DNA from: Alkalinema sp. FACHB-956
GTDB taxonomy: Bacteria > Cyanobacteriota > Cyanobacteriia > Leptolyngbyales > Leptolyngbyaceae
NCBI RefSeq assembly: GCF_014697025.1
Contig: NZ_JACJRC010000004.1
Coordinates: 62,001-126,000 of the forward strand
Direction of reading: 5' to 3'
DNA length: 64,000 nucleotides
The position numbers and the translations under genes were made by a program. The notes beneath the pieces are model-generated. The model saw only the letters and a program-made list of their open reading frames with translations. It searched no databases and had not been told where the DNA came from. Below, in pieces: positions 62,355 through 64,000 of the stretch (its first letter is position 1; each line of letters starts with the position of its first letter).

Positions 62355-63117
62355 GGGAGGGAGTCGATCGCGAAGAATGCAACGCTTTCCTTAGTGTATC
62401 GAAGGTGTCTGGAAAAGATCGAGGGCAAAATGCCTTGAAGGTGCCCGCGATCGGTGATGTGGATTTGCCTTTACCGTTGCTGCTTGCGTGGATGGGTTTC
62501 TGGGCAAATGAACGATCGCTTATCATTCCAGGAATTCTATTTGCTGATTCAGTTGCATTAGCGTGGATTAATTTTTAACCATGCAAATACTTGCTCAGCG
62601 GTGAGTTCTAGTTTGATGTCATCTAGGAACGGTGAACTGGGCCGGTGCCAATCCGAACGCACCACGGTTGAGCATTGGGAAGGCGTTGGAACAGCCGATC
62701 GGTGGCACTCAAGCTATCATCGCCAATTTCAAATTCACCTGTCTCGATGGCGTTCACAAAGTGTCGCGTGAGCGAATGGCGACAATCTTGTTCCGATGGG
62801 TTTGCTCAACCTGAAACCGGATTTTGGATTCATAGAGCGCATTTCCCCTTCGGGTAAATTCTTCTTTGCTGTATGGGGGTTGGCGTCGGTGAAACTTTCC
62901 TCTGAAGAAACTGCTATAGGGGTGACCTCGCTAGGACTTCAGTGCTCTCCTTGTAGCTTGGGTGGATGGGCGATCGTAATTCACAATCGAAATGTTAGGC
63001 ACGGTCTGAGCCTGAAAGAGGAACCAACTGGAGTGTTGTAAGTTTGCTTTCCTTAGTAGATCTAAGGAGATAATAGGTAGAATGTTGATAGCTCGACTCA
63101 AAACATAACTTCTTCCC
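62355..63117. other. 763-bp region holding gene remnants
   Basis: No intact gene. A decayed minus-strand gene occupies 62,623-62,870. Directly after it a short minus-strand frame (about 62,629 to 62,549) reads SPFLDDIKLELTAEQVFAW, probably the end of another lost gene. Confidence 0.45.
62623..62870 (-). pseudogene. Frameshifted remnant of a small cyanobacterial hypothetical gene
   Basis: Reading the minus strand from 62870 gives SKEEFTRRGNALYESKIRF and then QVEQTHRNKIVAI before a stop at 62754-62756; a second frame continues AIETGEFEIGDDSLSATDRL and RLPNAQPWCVRIG to a stop at 62623-62625. Joined, they resemble a common small cyanobacterial protein often next to an aspartic-protease-like gene. 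A 29-nt segment (62752-62780) flanked by atggc repeats separates the two frames. Confidence 0.55.
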
Positions 63118-63744
63118 TTGTCCTACTATCATCAGTATCCCCAAGCGTTTTCTCAAATTTACCTCAGTGAGTTGCAAGGACAAATTTTAGCTTGTCCCTA
63201 CTTTGCCGTAAATAATCTGAATCGTGATTTTGTAGGGACAAAAGGGTTTTCCATAGTATTTCGGCGGTCTCATCTGATGGACGTCAAGCAGCGTTTCCCT
63301 TACCTCAAGCTCTACCTGAATCGAGTAGTGCAACAAGAGTGCAATGCTTTTTACCTCAACCCCCTACTACTCGGACTAGGCTCTCGGGTAGACCCCCACA
63401 TCGATCGCTCCCTGCGCTCCTACTGCGAAACGATCACCCCTCCTGTTGTAGTCAGCGTTCTTTATATCGAGGTACCCGCAGATTTAGAGGGAGGGGAACT
63501 GGTGCTGCGATCGCGCAAACGCCAAATTGGACAAATTCGCCCCCAAACAAACACCCTGCTATTTTTCCAGGGAGATTTGATCCATTCGGTGAATCCTGTG
63601 ACGAGTCCAGGTATTCGCCTGAGCCTCGTTTGTGAACAATACAACCTGGATGATGCTCAACTGAGGGAAATCCCAGAACTTCAACTAGAGTCAAGGGCAA
63701 TTAGAGTAGAGAAGGGGAGAAATAAGCGAAGAAAAAGAAGTTGA
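63118..63744 (+). CDS. 2OG-Fe(II) oxygenase-like protein
   Basis: A 208-residue protein with the prolyl-hydroxylase-like core: HxD in VDPHIDRSL, the distal His in GDLIHSV and the 2-oxoglutarate Arg in GIRLSLVCEQY. The VSVLYIEVPADLEGGEL segment matches the fold. Start is a TTG at 63118; there is an in-frame stop four codons upstream and no ATG before residue 54. No clear ribosome-binding site. Basic C-terminus (KGRNKRRKRS). Confidence 0.8.
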   Translation: MSYYHQYPQAFSQIYLSELQGQILACPYFAVNNLNRDFVGTKGFSIVFRRSHLMDVKQRFPYLKLYLNRVVQQECNAFYLNPLLLGLGSRVDPHIDRSLRSYCETITPPVVVSVLYIEVPADLEGGELVLRSRKRQIGQIRPQTNTLLFFQGDLIHSVNPVTSPGIRLSLVCEQYNLDDAQLREIPELQLESRAIRVEKGRNKRRKRS

Positions 63745-64000
63745 AGCAATAGCTTTGGTAAGCAAGTTTTCCTACTAGTCTTCTTAACAGATATGGTTCT
63801 TGTGCCTAACGCAAAGTTCACCTGCTGGGAGTTGACTTTGCTGAGAACGGTCTAGCATTGCCAGTCAGGTGCGACGACGGGTTAGGCTGGGCTAATGAGG
63901 AAGATTTTCTGAAGATTTAATTCAGAACGACTGCCTACGAAATAACCTGAAAAGCCGATCGAACTTTGCATCACACAAATGAGTGAGAAAATACACGATC

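Overview
The window reads as a chromosomal segment of a cyanobacterium, most likely a non-marine one. Supporting signs are very frequent GCGATCGC/CGATCG motifs (the HIP1 repeat typical of cyanobacteria), an FtsH2-type thylakoid protease, a GluR0-type receptor-channel, the cyanobacterial order rplS-trnW-secE-nusG-rplK-rplA-rplJ-rplL, an rbp-type RRM gene next to rpsU, a GldAFG-type ABC cluster, XisI and several Uma2 nucleases. I cannot name the genus from sequence alone. No phage, plasmid backbone or CRISPR array is visible.

Layout. Positions 1-12,500 hold a truncated glutamate-receptor-like channel, a large hybrid histidine kinase with a degenerate N-terminal receiver, MobA and a DUF167 protein, a secreted protein, FtsH2, PPK2, a Uma2 nuclease and small conserved proteins. 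Positions 13,000-24,000 are metabolic and transport genes: a CDF zinc exporter, guaA and cbiD, a STAS protein, an O-methyltransferase, a lipoprotein, map, a cupredoxin and a nikMNQO-type nickel/cobalt ECF transporter. Positions 24,000-29,350 form the translation and transcription core, including tRNA-Trp and a visible two-state attenuator in the rplJ leader. Positions 29,800-42,700 hold an unknown helical protein, a NYN-OST-HTH protein, lysS, a RAYT-type transposase, two ABC-2 export systems (an ATPase with two permeases, then a Gld-like triad) and a TetR regulator. Positions 42,700-48,500 hold a membrane histidine kinase, a papain-like protease with a 143-residue acidic tail, an SLH-domain protein and an AGE-family epimerase.

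From about 48,600 to 62,900 the character changes to an accessory, conflict-type island interrupted by metF. It contains a DUF433/DUF5615 pair, three large AAA/STAND-like ATPases on the minus strand, a fourth ATPase with an N-terminal HTH, a one-polypeptide HTH-GHKL kinase-STAS-like switch, XisI, an orphan antitoxin, a PIN toxin pair, two Uma2 nucleases, a two-helix membrane protein resembling the TRADD-N-associated 2TM family, and a decayed gene. The most striking item is the 934-residue protein at 54,848-57,652. A 12-bp minisatellite in its gene encodes about 20 copies of [G/V/F]GVA, a continuous GxxxG glycine-zipper membrane segment, in front of a STAND-type ATPase. Together with the neighbouring fused switch protein, whose promoter carries three GTTGACAA boxes at exact 22-bp spacing, it is the best candidate here for an undescribed signalling or defence system.

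Many intergenic gaps carry short imperfect tandem duplications (16, 18, 20, 21, 22 or 25-bp periods) of unrelated sequence, which suggests a genome prone to local duplication.
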